Shown: positions 1-8,480 of the stretch, piece by piece | Layout: every line of letters starts with the position of its first letter | Numbering within the stretch: position 1 is the first letter of the stretch | DNA from: Hyphomicrobiales bacterium | GTDB taxonomy: Bacteria; Pseudomonadota; Alphaproteobacteria; Rhizobiales; Rhizobiaceae | NCBI GenBank assembly: GCA_900469475.1 | Contig: UBXG01000008.1 | Span: 186,526-250,525, forward strand | DNA: 64,000 nucleotides | Direction of reading: 5' to 3' | The notes under the pieces: generated by a model | Told to the model about the DNA's origin: nothing | Database searches by the model: none | The model's input: only the letters and a program-made list of their open reading frames with translations | Made by a program: the position numbers and the translations under genes

Positions 1-636
1 GCGCTTCTTGATGCGCTGAAGATCGAAAAGGTTGTTGTTGCCGGTTACGACTGGGGCGGCCGCACCGCCGATATCATGGCGGCACTCTGGCCGGAACGCT
101 GCAAGGCGCTGGTTTCGGTCAGCGGCTATCTCATCGGCAGCCAGGAGGTCAACCGCAAGCCGCTGCCGCCAAAGGCAGAGCTCGCCTGGTGGTACCAGTT
201 CTATTTCGCCACCGAGCGCGGCCGTCTCGGCTACCAGGAAAATCGGCACGATTTCGCAAAGCTGATCTGGCAAACCGCCTCGCCGCGATGGGCCTTTGAT
301 GACACCACTTTCGATCGGTCGGCTGCCGCGTTCGACAATCTGGACCATGTCGATATCGTCATCCACAATTACCGCTGGCGTCTCGGTCTCGTCGAAGGCG
401 AGGCGAAGTTCGATGCTTATGAAAAGAAGCTCGCCGTCGGCCCGGTGATTTCGATCCCGACCATCACCATGGAAGGTGACGCCAACGGCGCGCCGCATCC
501 GGAACCCGCGGCCTATCGCGGCAAGTTCTCGGGCAAGTATGAGCATCGCACGATCACCGGTGGCATCGGCCACAATCTTCCCCAGGAAGCACCGCAAGCC
601 TTCGCCCAGGCTGTGATAGATGTTGATCGTTTCTAG
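1..636 (+). CDS. alpha/beta hydrolase, 3' part (5' end outside window)
   Basis: The frame is open from the first base, so the gene starts upstream; 211 residues are visible. The nucleophile elbow reads GYDWGG near visible residue 16, which places an Asp rather than a Ser as nucleophile. That is the signature of the epoxide hydrolase/haloacetate dehalogenase branch of the alpha/beta hydrolase fold. A late GGIGHNLPQEAP segment supplies the expected catalytic His close to the C-terminus. The protein is probably cytosolic and hydrolyses a small epoxide, ester or halide, but the substrate cannot be told from sequence. The downstream two-component pair lies 113 bases away and has its own start signals, so a shared operon is uncertain. 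Confidence 0.85.
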   Translation, partial: ALLDALKIEKVVVAGYDWGGRTADIMAALWPERCKALVSVSGYLIGSQEVNRKPLPPKAELAWWYQFYFATERGRLGYQENRHDFAKLIWQTASPRWAFDDTTFDRSAAAFDNLDHVDIVIHNYRWRLGLVEGEAKFDAYEKKLAVGPVISIPTITMEGDANGAPHPEPAAYRGKFSGKYEHRTITGGIGHNLPQEAPQAFAQAVIDVDRF

Positions 637-749
637 TTCGGCGGTAGCGTGCGGGAGGGCGCCGGCGTAAGCTGTCGCCCTTAGCCGTTGGCGCCACAAG
701 GGATGAATATTCGTAGCTTGATGCTTACGATGATGAGTGGGAAATCAAG

Positions 750-1490
750 ATGGATCATGTCGACCATATCCTGATCGTTGATGACGATCGGGAAATCCGG
801 GAGCTGGTGTCGAGCTACCTGAAGAAGAATGGGCTAAGAGCGACGACGGCTGCCGATGGCCGCCAGATGCGCAGTTTCCTTGAGGCCAATTCGGTCGATC
901 TGATCGTGCTCGACGTGATGATGCCGGGCGACGACGGGCTGGTGCTGTGTCGCGAGCTTCGCGCCGGAAAGCACAAGGCGACGCCTATCCTCATGCTGAC
1001 GGCGCGCAGCGACGAGATGGACCGCATTCTCGGCCTCGAAATGGGCGCGGACGATTACCTGGCCAAGCCTTTCGCCGCCCGCGAGCTGCTTGCCCGCATC
1101 AAGGCGGTTCTGCGCCGCACCCGTATGCTGCCGCCCAATCTGCAGATCAGCGAGGCCGGCCAATTGCTGGTCTTTGGGGACTGGCGGCTCGACACGGTCG
1201 GGCGTCATCTGCTGGACAAGGACGGCACGGAGATCACACTCAGCGGCGCGGAATACCGCCTGCTGCGCGTCTTCATCGATCACCCGCAGCGGGTGCTCAA
1301 TCGTGATCAGCTTCTGAATCTGACACAAGGCCGCGATGCCGACCTCTTCGATCGTTCCATCGACTTGCTTGTCAGCCGTCTCCGCCAGCGACTGGGGGAT
1401 GACGCGCGGGAGCCGATGTATATCAAGACGGTGCGCAGCGAAGGTTATGTCTTCTCCGTGCCGGTGGAAATTGCGGAGCTTCGCCCATGA
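750..1490 (+). CDS. OmpR-family response regulator
   Basis: A 246-residue regulator with an N-terminal receiver domain (acidic pocket DDD at 11-13, phospho-acceptor Asp55 in VLDVMMPG, conserved Lys106 in AKPF) and a C-terminal winged-helix DNA-binding domain from about residue 145. The C-terminus contains the usual recognition-helix and wing region (DRSIDLLVSRLRQRLGDD, then the YIKTVRSEGYVF wing). The stop overlaps the start of the next gene (ATGA), so it is translationally coupled to the histidine kinase that presumably phosphorylates it. The target genes and stimulus are not evident. Confidence 0.95.
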   Translation: MDHVDHILIVDDDREIRELVSSYLKKNGLRATTAADGRQMRSFLEANSVDLIVLDVMMPGDDGLVLCRELRAGKHKATPILMLTARSDEMDRILGLEMGADDYLAKPFAARELLARIKAVLRRTRMLPPNLQISEAGQLLVFGDWRLDTVGRHLLDKDGTEITLSGAEYRLLRVFIDHPQRVLNRDQLLNLTQGRDADLFDRSIDLLVSRLRQRLGDDAREPMYIKTVRSEGYVFSVPVEIAELRP

Positions 1491-2809
1491 CTGCGATCGA
1501 CCTTTCAGGTCGCCCGTCATGGTGGCCTAGCACCCTGCGTGCACGCATTTCGCTGATCCTCCTGGCGGGGCTCGCGATCGCTTACGGCCTGTCTTTCAGC
1601 GTGCTCTATATCGAGCGCTACATGTCGGCAAAGGCGGTCATGCTCGGCACGCTGGAAAACGACGTCGCGACTTCGATCGCCGTGCTTGATCGCCTGCCGG
1701 CCGATGAGAGGGCGAATTTCGTCGATTGGCTGAGCCGCGGCAATTACAGTTTCGAGTTGGGGACGGGCCAGCCCGGCGTGCCCGATACCTCCGCCCATGG
1801 CGCGGAGATCGCCGCCAAGATAGAGGATGCAGTCGGCCATCGGTTTCCGATCCACATGGAAGCAATACCGGGACCCATCTCGCGGCTGCAGGCACATCTC
1901 AATCTGAGCGATGGCAGCCCGCTGACGATCGATGTTACGCCAAAGGGTGTCATGCCGATCGCGGCCTGGCTGCCTTATGTCTTCGTTGTCCAGATGCTGT
2001 TGATCGTCCTTTGTACCTGGTTTGCCGTCCGACAGGCCACGCGTCCGCTCGCCGAGCTTGCTGCTGCGGCCGATGCGCTCGATCCCAACAAGAAGAGCCC
2101 GGCCTTGAGCGACCGAGGGCCGAGCGAAGTGGCACATGCCGCAAGAGCCTTCAACGCCATGCGGGATCGAATTGCGCATTATCTCGAAGAGCGCGTGCAG
2201 ATCCTCGCCGCCATCTCGCACGATCTGCAGACGCCGATCACCCGCATGCGCCTGCGCGCCGATATTGCCGATGATTCGCCCGAGAAGACCAAGCTGCTGC
2301 AGGACCTCGGCGAGATCGAGCGTCTGGTGCAGGACGGGATCGCCTATGCGCGCAGCGCCCATGGCAACGGCGAGAAAAGCGCGCGCATCGACCTTGCCTC
2401 CTTCATCGAAAGCATCAGCTACGATTATCAGGACACCGGCAAATCCGTCGAGATTCTCGGCCTCATCCAGGGCACGGCGACGACGAAGCCGCATGCGCTA
2501 CGACGTATCCTCACCAATTTCATCGACAACGCCCTGAAATTCGCCGGAACGGCGGAAATCGCCGTGGAGCGCAGGGATACCGGACAAATTGCGATCACCG
2601 TCCTCGATCGCGGTCCCGGCATTCCGCAAGACCAGATAGAGGCGGCCATGCAGCCCTTCTTCCGGCTGGAGCAATCGCGCAACCGCAACACCGGCGGCAC
2701 CGGCCTTGGCCTGGCGATTGCCCAGCAGCTCGCCCAGACGCTCGGCGGCTCCGTCAGGCTCTATAACCGCGAAGGCGGTGGTCTGGCGGCGGAAGTCGTT
2801 ATTTCCTGA
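1487..2809 (+). CDS. EnvZ-type membrane sensor histidine kinase
   Basis: A 440-residue kinase. One transmembrane helix lies at about residues 20-42 and a second at about 158-182, enclosing a periplasmic sensor of roughly 115 residues. A HAMP segment follows (RQATRPLAEL), then a dimerisation box with the phospho-accepting His245 in ISHDLQTP. The ATP-binding domain has an N box (NFIDNALKFAG), a G1 box (DRGPGIP) and a G2 box (GGTGLGLAIA). It partners the response regulator whose stop it overlaps by four bases. No periplasmic sensor family was recognised, so the signal is unknown. Confidence 0.95.
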   Translation: MTAIDLSGRPSWWPSTLRARISLILLAGLAIAYGLSFSVLYIERYMSAKAVMLGTLENDVATSIAVLDRLPADERANFVDWLSRGNYSFELGTGQPGVPDTSAHGAEIAAKIEDAVGHRFPIHMEAIPGPISRLQAHLNLSDGSPLTIDVTPKGVMPIAAWLPYVFVVQMLLIVLCTWFAVRQATRPLAELAAAADALDPNKKSPALSDRGPSEVAHAARAFNAMRDRIAHYLEERVQILAAISHDLQTPITRMRLRADIADDSPEKTKLLQDLGEIERLVQDGIAYARSAHGNGEKSARIDLASFIESISYDYQDTGKSVEILGLIQGTATTKPHALRRILTNFIDNALKFAGTAEIAVERRDTGQIAITVLDRGPGIPQDQIEAAMQPFFRLEQSRNRNTGGTGLGLAIAQQLAQTLGGSVRLYNREGGGLAAEVVIS

Positions 2810-2995
2810 TTGTTCCTTCGAAAGACTTTCCGGCAATTTGTAAGTATTTGTATCCGGCCCGTTAAGGCCTACGTTTTGTGACACTTCCGGCTTTTCCGGA
2901 AACATGCCGGATACGTCGATCCATCAAAAACAACTCCGTCAACAGACGTTGCCCAACGCCACAACATAGCGGGCAACGCAACAAAGGAGTGTTCC

Positions 2996-3412
2996 ATGAC
3001 CAAGATCGACAAGGTTCTCTACACCGCCAAGACCCACACCATCGGTGGCCGCGACGGCTCGGCCCGCAGCGATGACAATCAGCTTGACGTCAAGCTTTCG
3101 CCTCCCGGTAGCGCCCATTCCGGTACCAATCCCGAGCAGCTCTTCGCAGCCGGCTGGTCGGCCTGCTTCATTGGCGCCATGGGCCTCGCTGCCGGCAAGC
3201 GAAAGATCAAGCTGCCGGCCGATCTCGCCGTCGATGCCGAAGTGGACCTGGGCATGACCGAAGGCGCTTACTTCCTGCAGGCACGGCTCACCGTCAGCAT
3301 GCCCGGCATCGAGCCCGATCTCGCCCGCGCGCTGGTCGAGGAAGCCCACCAGACCTGCCCCTATTCGAAGGCCACTCGCGGCAACATCAATGTCGAGCTG
3401 AAGCTCGCCTGA
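2996..3412 (+). CDS. ohr: organic hydroperoxide resistance protein (Ohr/OsmC family)
   Basis: A 138-residue protein with the family's full length and both redox cysteines: Cys57 in the WSACFIGAM segment and Cys121 in the HQTCPYS segment. Ohr proteins are cytosolic thiol peroxidases that reduce organic and fatty-acid hydroperoxides, recycled by lipoylated partners. A strong AAAGGAG ribosome site lies 8 bases before the ATG. No ohrR-type MarR regulator is adjacent, which is unusual; the nearest regulators are the upstream two-component genes. The Ohr assignment over plain OsmC rests on the spacing of the Cys motifs and the short N-terminus. Confidence 0.92.
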   Translation: MTKIDKVLYTAKTHTIGGRDGSARSDDNQLDVKLSPPGSAHSGTNPEQLFAAGWSACFIGAMGLAAGKRKIKLPADLAVDAEVDLGMTEGAYFLQARLTVSMPGIEPDLARALVEEAHQTCPYSKATRGNINVELKLA

Positions 3413-3530
3413 GAATCGCCCACGCATCGATATTGCGCGCTGCCCCGGAAGGTGCAGCGCGCCGAATCGTTAATTTTTGTCACGTTGGACATCGAGCAAG
3501 GCAGCCTCTGCTTTGCGCATGGAGGATCCT

Positions 3531-3674
3531 ATGCGTCCCATCATTCTTCTCCTTGCAGGAGCTGCGATTTTTGCCGTTCCATGCGTCTACGACCCCGGCT
3601 CGAACGAGCCTTCGGCGCTCGCGAGCATCGCCGCTTTGTGGCGCGGATCGGGCTCCGATGGAGCCCCGTATTAA
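3531..3674 (+). CDS. small putative exported peptide upstream of minC
   Basis: A 47-codon frame starting at an ATG with a well-placed GGAGG five bases upstream. The product begins with a hydrophobic stretch (RPIILLLAGAAIFAVP) that could be a signal peptide or single membrane anchor, followed by a short Ser/Gly/Ala-rich tail. A Cys at position 18 could be a lipobox-like residue (AVPC), but the context is not a classic lipobox. I do not recognise a family. It sits 52 bases before minC on the same strand. Evidence is the ribosome site and the hydrophobic N-terminus only. Confidence 0.45.
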   Translation: MRPIILLLAGAAIFAVPCVYDPGSNEPSALASIAALWRGSGSDGAPY

Positions 3675-3726
3675 CCATTTGTTAACCATATGAGCGGTAC
3701 ACAGGATCAACGATTTATTCACATAG

Positions 3727-4458
3727 ATGACCAAAGTGCTAACAGACGCTCGTTCGATCCGTATCAAGGGCCGCTCCTTTCTTGCGGTCATGCTTTCGCC
3801 GGATCTTCCGCTGGACCAGTGGTTGATCAGGCTTGACGACCTCGCAGCCCGTTCGGCCGGCTTCTTTCTGGGGCGGCCGGTCGTGCTCGATATCACCGAC
3901 CTGCCGATCGACAAGGCGCAGCTCAAGGAGCTGATCGCTGAGCTTTCGGCCCGCAATGTCAGCATCATGGGCATCGAGGGCGGCCGCCCGTCGATCGCCG
4001 GCCCCGGCATGCCGCCGATCCTGAAGGGTGGGCGCCCGGCTGCTGATTTCGAGGTTTCCGAGGCCGAGCCGGTCGTGGAGCGCCGCAACAGCGAGCCCAA
4101 GGCGCCGCCGCCGGAAATCCGGCCGGTCACGCAGTCGCTGATCATCCGCGAGCCGGTGCGTTCGGGGCAGTCGGTGATCTTTCCAGAAGGCGATGTCACG
4201 GTCATCGGTTCCGTGGCGTCCGGCGCGGAAGTCATCGCGGGTGGATCGGTCCACATCTACGGCGCCCTGCGCGGCCGCGCCATGGCAGGCTCGATCGGCA
4301 ACGCCTCGGCGCGAATCTTTTGCCGCAAGCTCGAGGCCGAGCTTTTGGCGATCGATGGCATCTACAAGATGGCCGAAGACATATCACCCGGCCTCAGGGG
4401 ACAGGCCGTCCAGCTCTGGCTGGATGGTGAAACGATCATGGCCGAAAAACTAATCTGA
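3727..4458 (+). CDS. minC: septum site-determining protein MinC
   Basis: A 243-residue protein with the two MinC domains: an N-terminal FtsZ-inhibiting domain (about 1-105), a Pro/Glu-rich linker (about 110-140), and a C-terminal beta-helix domain (about 140-243) carrying the ladder DVTVIGSVASGAEVIAGG and HIYGALRGRAMAG. MinC, recruited to the membrane by MinD, blocks FtsZ ring assembly near the poles. It is first in a tight minC-minD-minE operon (29-base gap, then a 4-base overlap), and the operon ends in a strong terminator at 5750-5794. Confidence 0.97.
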   Translation: MTKVLTDARSIRIKGRSFLAVMLSPDLPLDQWLIRLDDLAARSAGFFLGRPVVLDITDLPIDKAQLKELIAELSARNVSIMGIEGGRPSIAGPGMPPILKGGRPAADFEVSEAEPVVERRNSEPKAPPPEIRPVTQSLIIREPVRSGQSVIFPEGDVTVIGSVASGAEVIAGGSVHIYGALRGRAMAGSIGNASARIFCRKLEAELLAIDGIYKMAEDISPGLRGQAVQLWLDGETIMAEKLI

Positions 4459-4487
4459 GCCGAAGCCGGCCAAAACAGGAGAGCAAG

Positions 4488-5303
4488 ATGGGCAAGGTAA
4501 TCGTCGTCACATCAGGCAAGGGCGGAGTTGGAAAGACGACTTCGACGGCCGCATTGGGGGCGGCTCTGGCACAGAGAAACGAAAAGGTCGTCGTCGTCGA
4601 TTTCGATGTCGGTCTGCGCAATCTCGATCTGGTCATGGGGGCGGAACGCCGCGTGGTCTATGACCTCGTCAACGTCATTCATGGCGACGCCAAGCTGCCG
4701 CAGGCGCTGATTCGCGATAAGCGGCTGGAGACGCTCTTCCTCCTGCCGGCCTCGCAGACGCGCGACAAGGACAATCTGACGCCCGAGGGTGTCGAGCGCG
4801 TCATCAACGAGCTCAAGAACTATTTCGATTGGGTCATCTGCGACAGCCCGGCCGGTATCGAGCGCGGCGCCACCCTTGCCATGCGTCATGCCGACGTCGC
4901 CGTCGTCGTCACCAATCCGGAAGTTTCCTCGGTGCGCGATTCCGACCGCATCATCGGCCTGCTGGACTCCAAGACGCTGAAGGCCGAGCGCGGCGAGCGC
5001 ATGGAAAAGCATCTGCTGCTGACCCGCTTCGACGCCGGCCGCGCCGAACGCGGCGACATGCTGAAGGTCGACGACGTGCTGGAGATCCTCTCCATTCCGT
5101 TGCTCGGCATCATTCCGGAAAGCACCGACGTTCTGCGCGCCTCCAACCTCGGCTCGCCGGTGACCCTTGCCGATGCGCGCTGTGCACCGTCGCTTGCCTA
5201 TTTCGACGCCGCACGCCGCCTTGCCGGCGAGCAGGTGCCGATCACCATCCCCGGCGAAAAGCGGGGTATCTTCGGCAAAATCTTCGCAAGGAGGGCCGCA
5301 TGA
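4488..5303 (+). CDS. minD: septum site-determining ATPase MinD
   Basis: A 271-residue ParA/MinD ATPase. It has the deviant Walker A motif with two lysines (GKGGVGKTT, residues 10-18), the [10 protein letters not shown] switch region and a C-terminal amphipathic tail ([12 protein letters not shown]) that serves as the membrane-targeting sequence. MinD binds ATP, dimerises on the membrane, recruits MinC and is released by MinE. An ACAGGAG ribosome site precedes the start, and the stop overlaps the minE start. Confidence 0.98.
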   Translation: MGKVIVVTSGKGGVGKTTSTAALGAALAQRNEKVVVVDFDVGLRNLDLVMGAERRVVYDLVNVIHGDAKLPQALIRDKRLETLFLLPASQTRDKDNLTPEGVERVINELKNYFDWVICDSPAGIERGATLAMRHADVAVVVTNPEVSSVRDSDRIIGLLDSKTLKAERGERMEKHLLLTRFDAGRAERGDMLKVDDVLEILSIPLLGIIPESTDVLRASNLGSPVTLADARCAPSLAYFDAARRLAGEQVPITIPGEKRGIFGKIFARRAA

Positions 5304-5560
5304 GCATTTTCGGACTGTTCCGCAAGCAGAGATCTGCACCGATGGCGCGCGAGCGTCTGCAGATCCTTCTTGCCCACGAACGCGCCTCCGTGGGCTCGGA
5401 TCTCGTATCCGTGCTGAGAGAGGAAATCCTCGCCGTCATCGCCAAGCATGTGCAGGTCGATCGCGACAAGGTACAGGTGAAGATGGATCGCGATAAGGAC
5501 GTCTCCATGCTGGAGATCGACGTGGAGATCCCGCGCGATGCGACCTTGAAGGCCGCTTGA
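5300..5560 (+). CDS. minE: cell division topological specificity factor MinE
   Basis: An 86-residue MinE. It has an N-terminal amphipathic membrane-targeting segment ([10 protein letters not shown]), an anti-MinCD helix ([20 protein letters not shown]) and a C-terminal dimerising topological domain ([21 protein letters not shown]). It stimulates MinD ATPase and drives Min oscillation so that division occurs at mid-cell. The start codon lies inside the last codons of minD (ATGA), and an AGGAGGG ribosome site is embedded in minD. Length is typical. Confidence 0.97.
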   Translation: MSIFGLFRKQRSAPMARERLQILLAHERASVGSDLVSVLREEILAVIAKHVQVDRDKVQVKMDRDKDVSMLEIDVEIPRDATLKAA

Positions 5561-5899
5561 CGAAGGATCGCGCCCGTCAAATGTGCGAATTCTGTCACAT
5601 GGAACTCTCGTGTGGCAGAAAAGCTAAAATTTTCGCAGCCGGCTCTTGCAAAGGGTGCGATTCGCGATTATTTGCGCGTCATCACCTGTATCGATGGCCT
5701 GTCGCGCTGACATTTCTGTGTCGAGCCGGCGTTCGCTGTCCGGGTTAAAAAGCAAGGGCGCTCCCCAGAAATGGGTAGAGCGCCCTTTGCTTTTGTCGTG
5801 CTCGCGGCGCTTTTCTTGTTCCATGCGATGTGCCAGTTTGCGGCGACGATACGGGGGGCGGCTGGCTTGGGCGGATTGAATCATCGAAGGAACGCGGTC
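5561..5899. other. gene-free spacer after minE (contains the min terminator)
   Basis: About 340 bases lie between minE and the proposed start of the polysaccharide deacetylase. The only clear element is the intrinsic terminator at 5750-5794. An ATG at 5771 opens a frame that runs into the deacetylase, but it lies in the loop of that terminator and is an unlikely start. Confidence 0.7.
5750..5794 (+). terminator. intrinsic terminator of the min operon
   Basis: A perfect nine-base stem (AGGGCGCTC at 5755-5763 with GAGCGCCCT at 5778-5786) is flanked by A-rich sequence on the left and TTTGCTTTT on the right. It is a textbook Rho-independent terminator and could work in both directions. It lies 190 bases after minE. 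Confidence 0.9.
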
Positions 5900-6646
5900 T
5901 TGAGATGGCTGCTCGCCGGCATCCTGGCTGCGGCCTGCGCCGTCTCCGCTCGCGCGGCGGACGGGACGATCTTTCTGACATTCGATGATGGGCCCTTGCC
6001 TGGAACGAAGAACATTCTTTCCGTGCTGAGCCAGGAAAATGTCCCCGCCGCCATGTTCATGGTCGGCCAGCATGTCGAAACCATTCCCGCCGGGCGCGAT
6101 CTCCTGGCAGAGGCCAAGGCCATGCCGCTGGTAACCATCGGCAATCACAGCTACAGCCACGCCAATAATCGCTACAGACGATACTATTCCAACACCCAGG
6201 CCGTTGTCGCCGACATGCTTCATGCCAATGAAGTGCTCGGTCTGACGCCGATCGTCAATGCGCGATTGCCGGGCAGGGACGTCTTTCGGCTTCCGACCGT
6301 ATCGAGGGAGGATCTATCCATCAACGTTGCCCAATGGGAGCGCGAATGGCTGGATTACGAGCTCGTCGCCGAAGCGGGATTCTATCTCTACGGCTGGGAT
6401 TTCGAGTGGGTACACAGCGACGACGGCAAGCCGGTTCAATCGGTGGATCATCTCGTCAATGAGATCGATCATCTTTTCCAGTACGGTCGTTTCACGCAGC
6501 GCGGCAAGATGATCCTGCTCATGCACGACGAGATGTTTCAGGATCAGTTCAACGGGCGCGAAAACCTGCAGTCGCTGATCCGCAAGCTGAGGAATCGCGG
6601 CTACGCTTTCGGCGACATCAGGAATTATGCGCCTTCGAAACTGTAA
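5900..6646 (+). CDS. exported polysaccharide deacetylase-family protein
   Basis: The chosen TTG start has an AAGGA site eight bases upstream and gives a 248-residue protein that begins directly with a signal peptide (about residues 1-19, ending SARA). The upstream in-frame ATG at 5771 sits in the min terminator and would bury that signal peptide, so I reject it. NodB-homology motifs are present: TFDDGP (27-32, with Asp29 and Asp30) and the metal-binding GNHSYSH (81-87). The fold deacetylates N-acetylated sugars in chitin-like, peptidoglycan or exopolysaccharide chains. The substrate is unknown; no nod genes are near. Confidence 0.85.
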   Translation: MRWLLAGILAAACAVSARAADGTIFLTFDDGPLPGTKNILSVLSQENVPAAMFMVGQHVETIPAGRDLLAEAKAMPLVTIGNHSYSHANNRYRRYYSNTQAVVADMLHANEVLGLTPIVNARLPGRDVFRLPTVSREDLSINVAQWEREWLDYELVAEAGFYLYGWDFEWVHSDDGKPVQSVDHLVNEIDHLFQYGRFTQRGKMILLMHDEMFQDQFNGRENLQSLIRKLRNRGYAFGDIRNYAPSKL

Positions 6647-6655
6647 AAGCGCAGA

Positions 6656-7264
6656 CTAGCCTTGCCGTGCCGCGGCTCCGGCTGCGACCGTCAGGATGAA
6701 ATCGTCGAGCTCCTGTTCCAGGCTTTCGATCGGCAAGCCGACGAAACGCCCCTCTAGGCTGATGCTGACGACGCCATGCACGGCGCCGAAAAGCGTTCTC
6801 GCCCTGATCGCGCGCGCCGTCTCCGACATGTTCGGCTGCAATTCTGCGAGCGGCTCGGCAATGACGCCCATCAGGAACATGTGCTCTTCGAGATGCCATT
6901 CGGGGCTCGGGCGGTCATCCGGAGGTCGATGGTCGAAGAGCGCCTTCCATAGATTGCGATGGGTGACTGCAAAGCGCAGATAACCGCGTGCGAGATTGCG
7001 AAGCCGGTCGGTCGGTGTGTGATCCCGAACCTCCGTCAGCGCCAGCGATGCCTCAAGCGCCTTCAGCGTCGCCGAATTGACGTGAATGACGAGATCGTCG
7101 AGGTCGGCGAAGACCGTATAGAGACCTCCGAGAGCGCAGCCTACATCGTGCGTGACATCGCGCGCCCTCAGGTTCGAGAGCCCGTCTGCAGCGATGCGAT
7201 TGCGCGCCGCCTCGATCAGCCGCTGCTTCAGATCCTCGCGCTTTTCCAGGGTTTTTCTGGCCAC
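6656..7264 (-). CDS. TetR-family repressor divergent from pspA-like gene
   Basis: A 202-residue regulator starting at GTG with a GGAAGAG site upstream. The N-terminal helix-turn-helix is at about residues 28-50 (ARDVTHDVGCALGGLYTVFADLDDL). The remainder is an all-helical ligand/dimerisation domain. It is transcribed away from the PspA-like gene, and the 111-base spacer holds three similar dyads that are the likely operators for both directions. Repression relieved by a ligand or envelope stress is inferred, not seen. Confidence 0.9.
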   Translation of the reverse strand: MARKTLEKREDLKQRLIEAARNRIAADGLSNLRARDVTHDVGCALGGLYTVFADLDDLVIHVNSATLKALEASLALTEVRDHTPTDRLRNLARGYLRFAVTHRNLWKALFDHRPPDDRPSPEWHLEEHMFLMGVIAEPLAELQPNMSETARAIRARTLFGAVHGVVSISLEGRFVGLPIESLEQELDDFILTVAAGAAARQG

Positions 7265-7285
7265 TCACTCTTCCAATTCGATTTT

Positions 7286-7359
7286 TTGAACGTTGTTCAA
7301 AATTATTCTTGAACAGCGTTCATGATTCTGGCATACATCGTTTTGTGAACATCGTTCAT
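7286..7359. promoter_or_regulatory. three GAAC-N3-GTTC operator dyads
   Basis: Three copies of the dyad [T/G]TGAAC-N3-GTTCA[A/T] lie at 7286-7300 (TTGAACGTTGTTCAA), 7309-7323 (TTGAACAGCGTTCAT) and 7345-7359 (GTGAACATCGTTCAT). They are centred 23 and 36 bases apart. They occupy the whole spacer between the TetR gene and the PspA-like gene and are best read as the binding sites of that TetR protein. Confidence 0.8.
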
Positions 7360-7375
7360 AAACGGGAGACGACAA

Positions 7376-8065
7376 ATGTTCAATTCAATTCTGACGCTCA
7401 TTCGCGGTCGGGCCTATGATGCGGAACAGGCGTTCATCGATCGCAATGCGGTACCCTTGCTGGCGCAGCAGATCCGCGAGGCGGCCAGTGCCATCCAGTC
7501 GGCACGGCGGGCCGTGGCAATTGCCGTTGCGCAGAATGAGCAGGAAAAGAACCGCCACGCAGCGATCATCGGCCGCATTGCGGACCTGGAAACGCGCGCC
7601 GTTGCCGCCCTCCAGAAGGGAAGCGACGAACTTGCGCGGGAGGCGGCCGAGGCGATCGCCCAGCTCGAAGCCGAGCGGGATGCTTCCGAGAAGGCCCAGG
7701 CGCAATTCACTCAGACGATCGGCAAACTCAAGGCAACCGTTCGCACATCGGAAGCACGGCTGCAGGAATTGCAGCGCGGCGAACGCCTGGCGCGGGCTAC
7801 CGAGCAGACACAGAAGCTCAATGCCGCCTGCGACGGCAATTCCGGCCTCGCGACGCTCGACGACGCCGAGGAGACGCTCGCCCGTCTTCAAGCCTACCAG
7901 AGCCGCTGCGAGATCGCAGCCTCGGCCATGAAGGAAATGGATGCCGCGAGCCGGCAGGCCCATATCATCGAAAAACTCGCCAATGCCGGCTGCGGCGCAC
8001 CGCTCGGCCCTTCTGCCGACGACGTACTTGCCCGCCTGCGCCAACGCTTGAATTCAGCAGCCTGA
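7376..8065 (+). CDS. PspA/IM30-family membrane-stress protein
   Basis: A 229-residue, almost entirely helical protein. The short N-terminal segment (FNSILTLIRGRAYDAEQAF) resembles the membrane-binding amphipathic helix of PspA, followed by long coiled coils rich in Ala, Glu, Arg and Gln (about 30-180). PspA/IM30/Vipp1 (ESCRT-III-like) proteins coat damaged inner membrane and help keep the proton gradient. The partner pspBC genes are absent; a YiaA/B-type membrane protein follows 43 bases downstream. A GGGAG site precedes the ATG. Control by the divergent TetR protein instead of PspF is inferred from the operators. Confidence 0.85.
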   Translation: MFNSILTLIRGRAYDAEQAFIDRNAVPLLAQQIREAASAIQSARRAVAIAVAQNEQEKNRHAAIIGRIADLETRAVAALQKGSDELAREAAEAIAQLEAERDASEKAQAQFTQTIGKLKATVRTSEARLQELQRGERLARATEQTQKLNAACDGNSGLATLDDAEETLARLQAYQSRCEIAASAMKEMDAASRQAHIIEKLANAGCGAPLGPSADDVLARLRQRLNSAA

Positions 8066-8108
8066 AACGAAAACATCAAACACATCAGATAATTGAGAGG
8101 ATACGATC

Positions 8109-8390
8109 ATGAACGACAGCTTCCAGAAACATTCCCAGGCTTGGGTCAGCTTCTCCTACATCTCTTTTGCCGCAGCGGCTTTCATGCTCCTCGTCGGCCT
8201 TTACATGATGCCGATCGATCTCTGGGGCAAAGGCTATCTCGCCATGGGCATTCTGATGCTGGTGCAGACGGCGGTCAACGTCACTAAGACCGTTCGTGAC
8301 AACAGCGAAGCTGACAAGCTGATCCGCAAGGTAGAAGATGCCCGTACGGAAAAGCTTCTGGTTAAGTTCAATCGTGACGGTCAGGACTAA
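8109..8390 (+). CDS. YiaA/YiaB two-helix inner membrane protein
   Basis: A 93-residue protein with two transmembrane helices (about 15-35 and 43-60) separated by the conserved short turn MPIDLWGKGY. A charged cytosolic tail (about 60-93) follows. This is the YiaAB two-helix domain architecture. A GAGAGGATACG ribosome site precedes the start. It follows the PspA-like gene with no promoter visible between, so the two probably form one transcript, perhaps with the small membrane protein anchoring or sensing for the PspA-like partner (inference). Confidence 0.85.
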   Translation: MNDSFQKHSQAWVSFSYISFAAAAFMLLVGLYMMPIDLWGKGYLAMGILMLVQTAVNVTKTVRDNSEADKLIRKVEDARTEKLLVKFNRDGQD

Positions 8391-8401
8391 TCTTTATTAA
8401 C

Positions 8402-8455
8402 GACGCCATAGAGTTGTATCCGCGCTCAACCTTTGCGTAACAACTCTGTGGCGTC
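8402..8455 (+). terminator. long stem-loop after the pspA-like/yiaA-like pair
   Basis: GACGCCATAGAGTTGT (8402-8417) pairs with ACAACTCTGTGGCGTC (8440-8455), with one A/G mismatch and a 22-base loop. It lies just after the YiaA-like stop and just before the start of the lysophospholipid-repair fusion. No strong T-run follows, so it may be an attenuator or mRNA-stability element instead of a true terminator. Confidence 0.55.
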
Positions 8456-8480
8456 CTGTTGGCCGAATGAGGGATACGCC

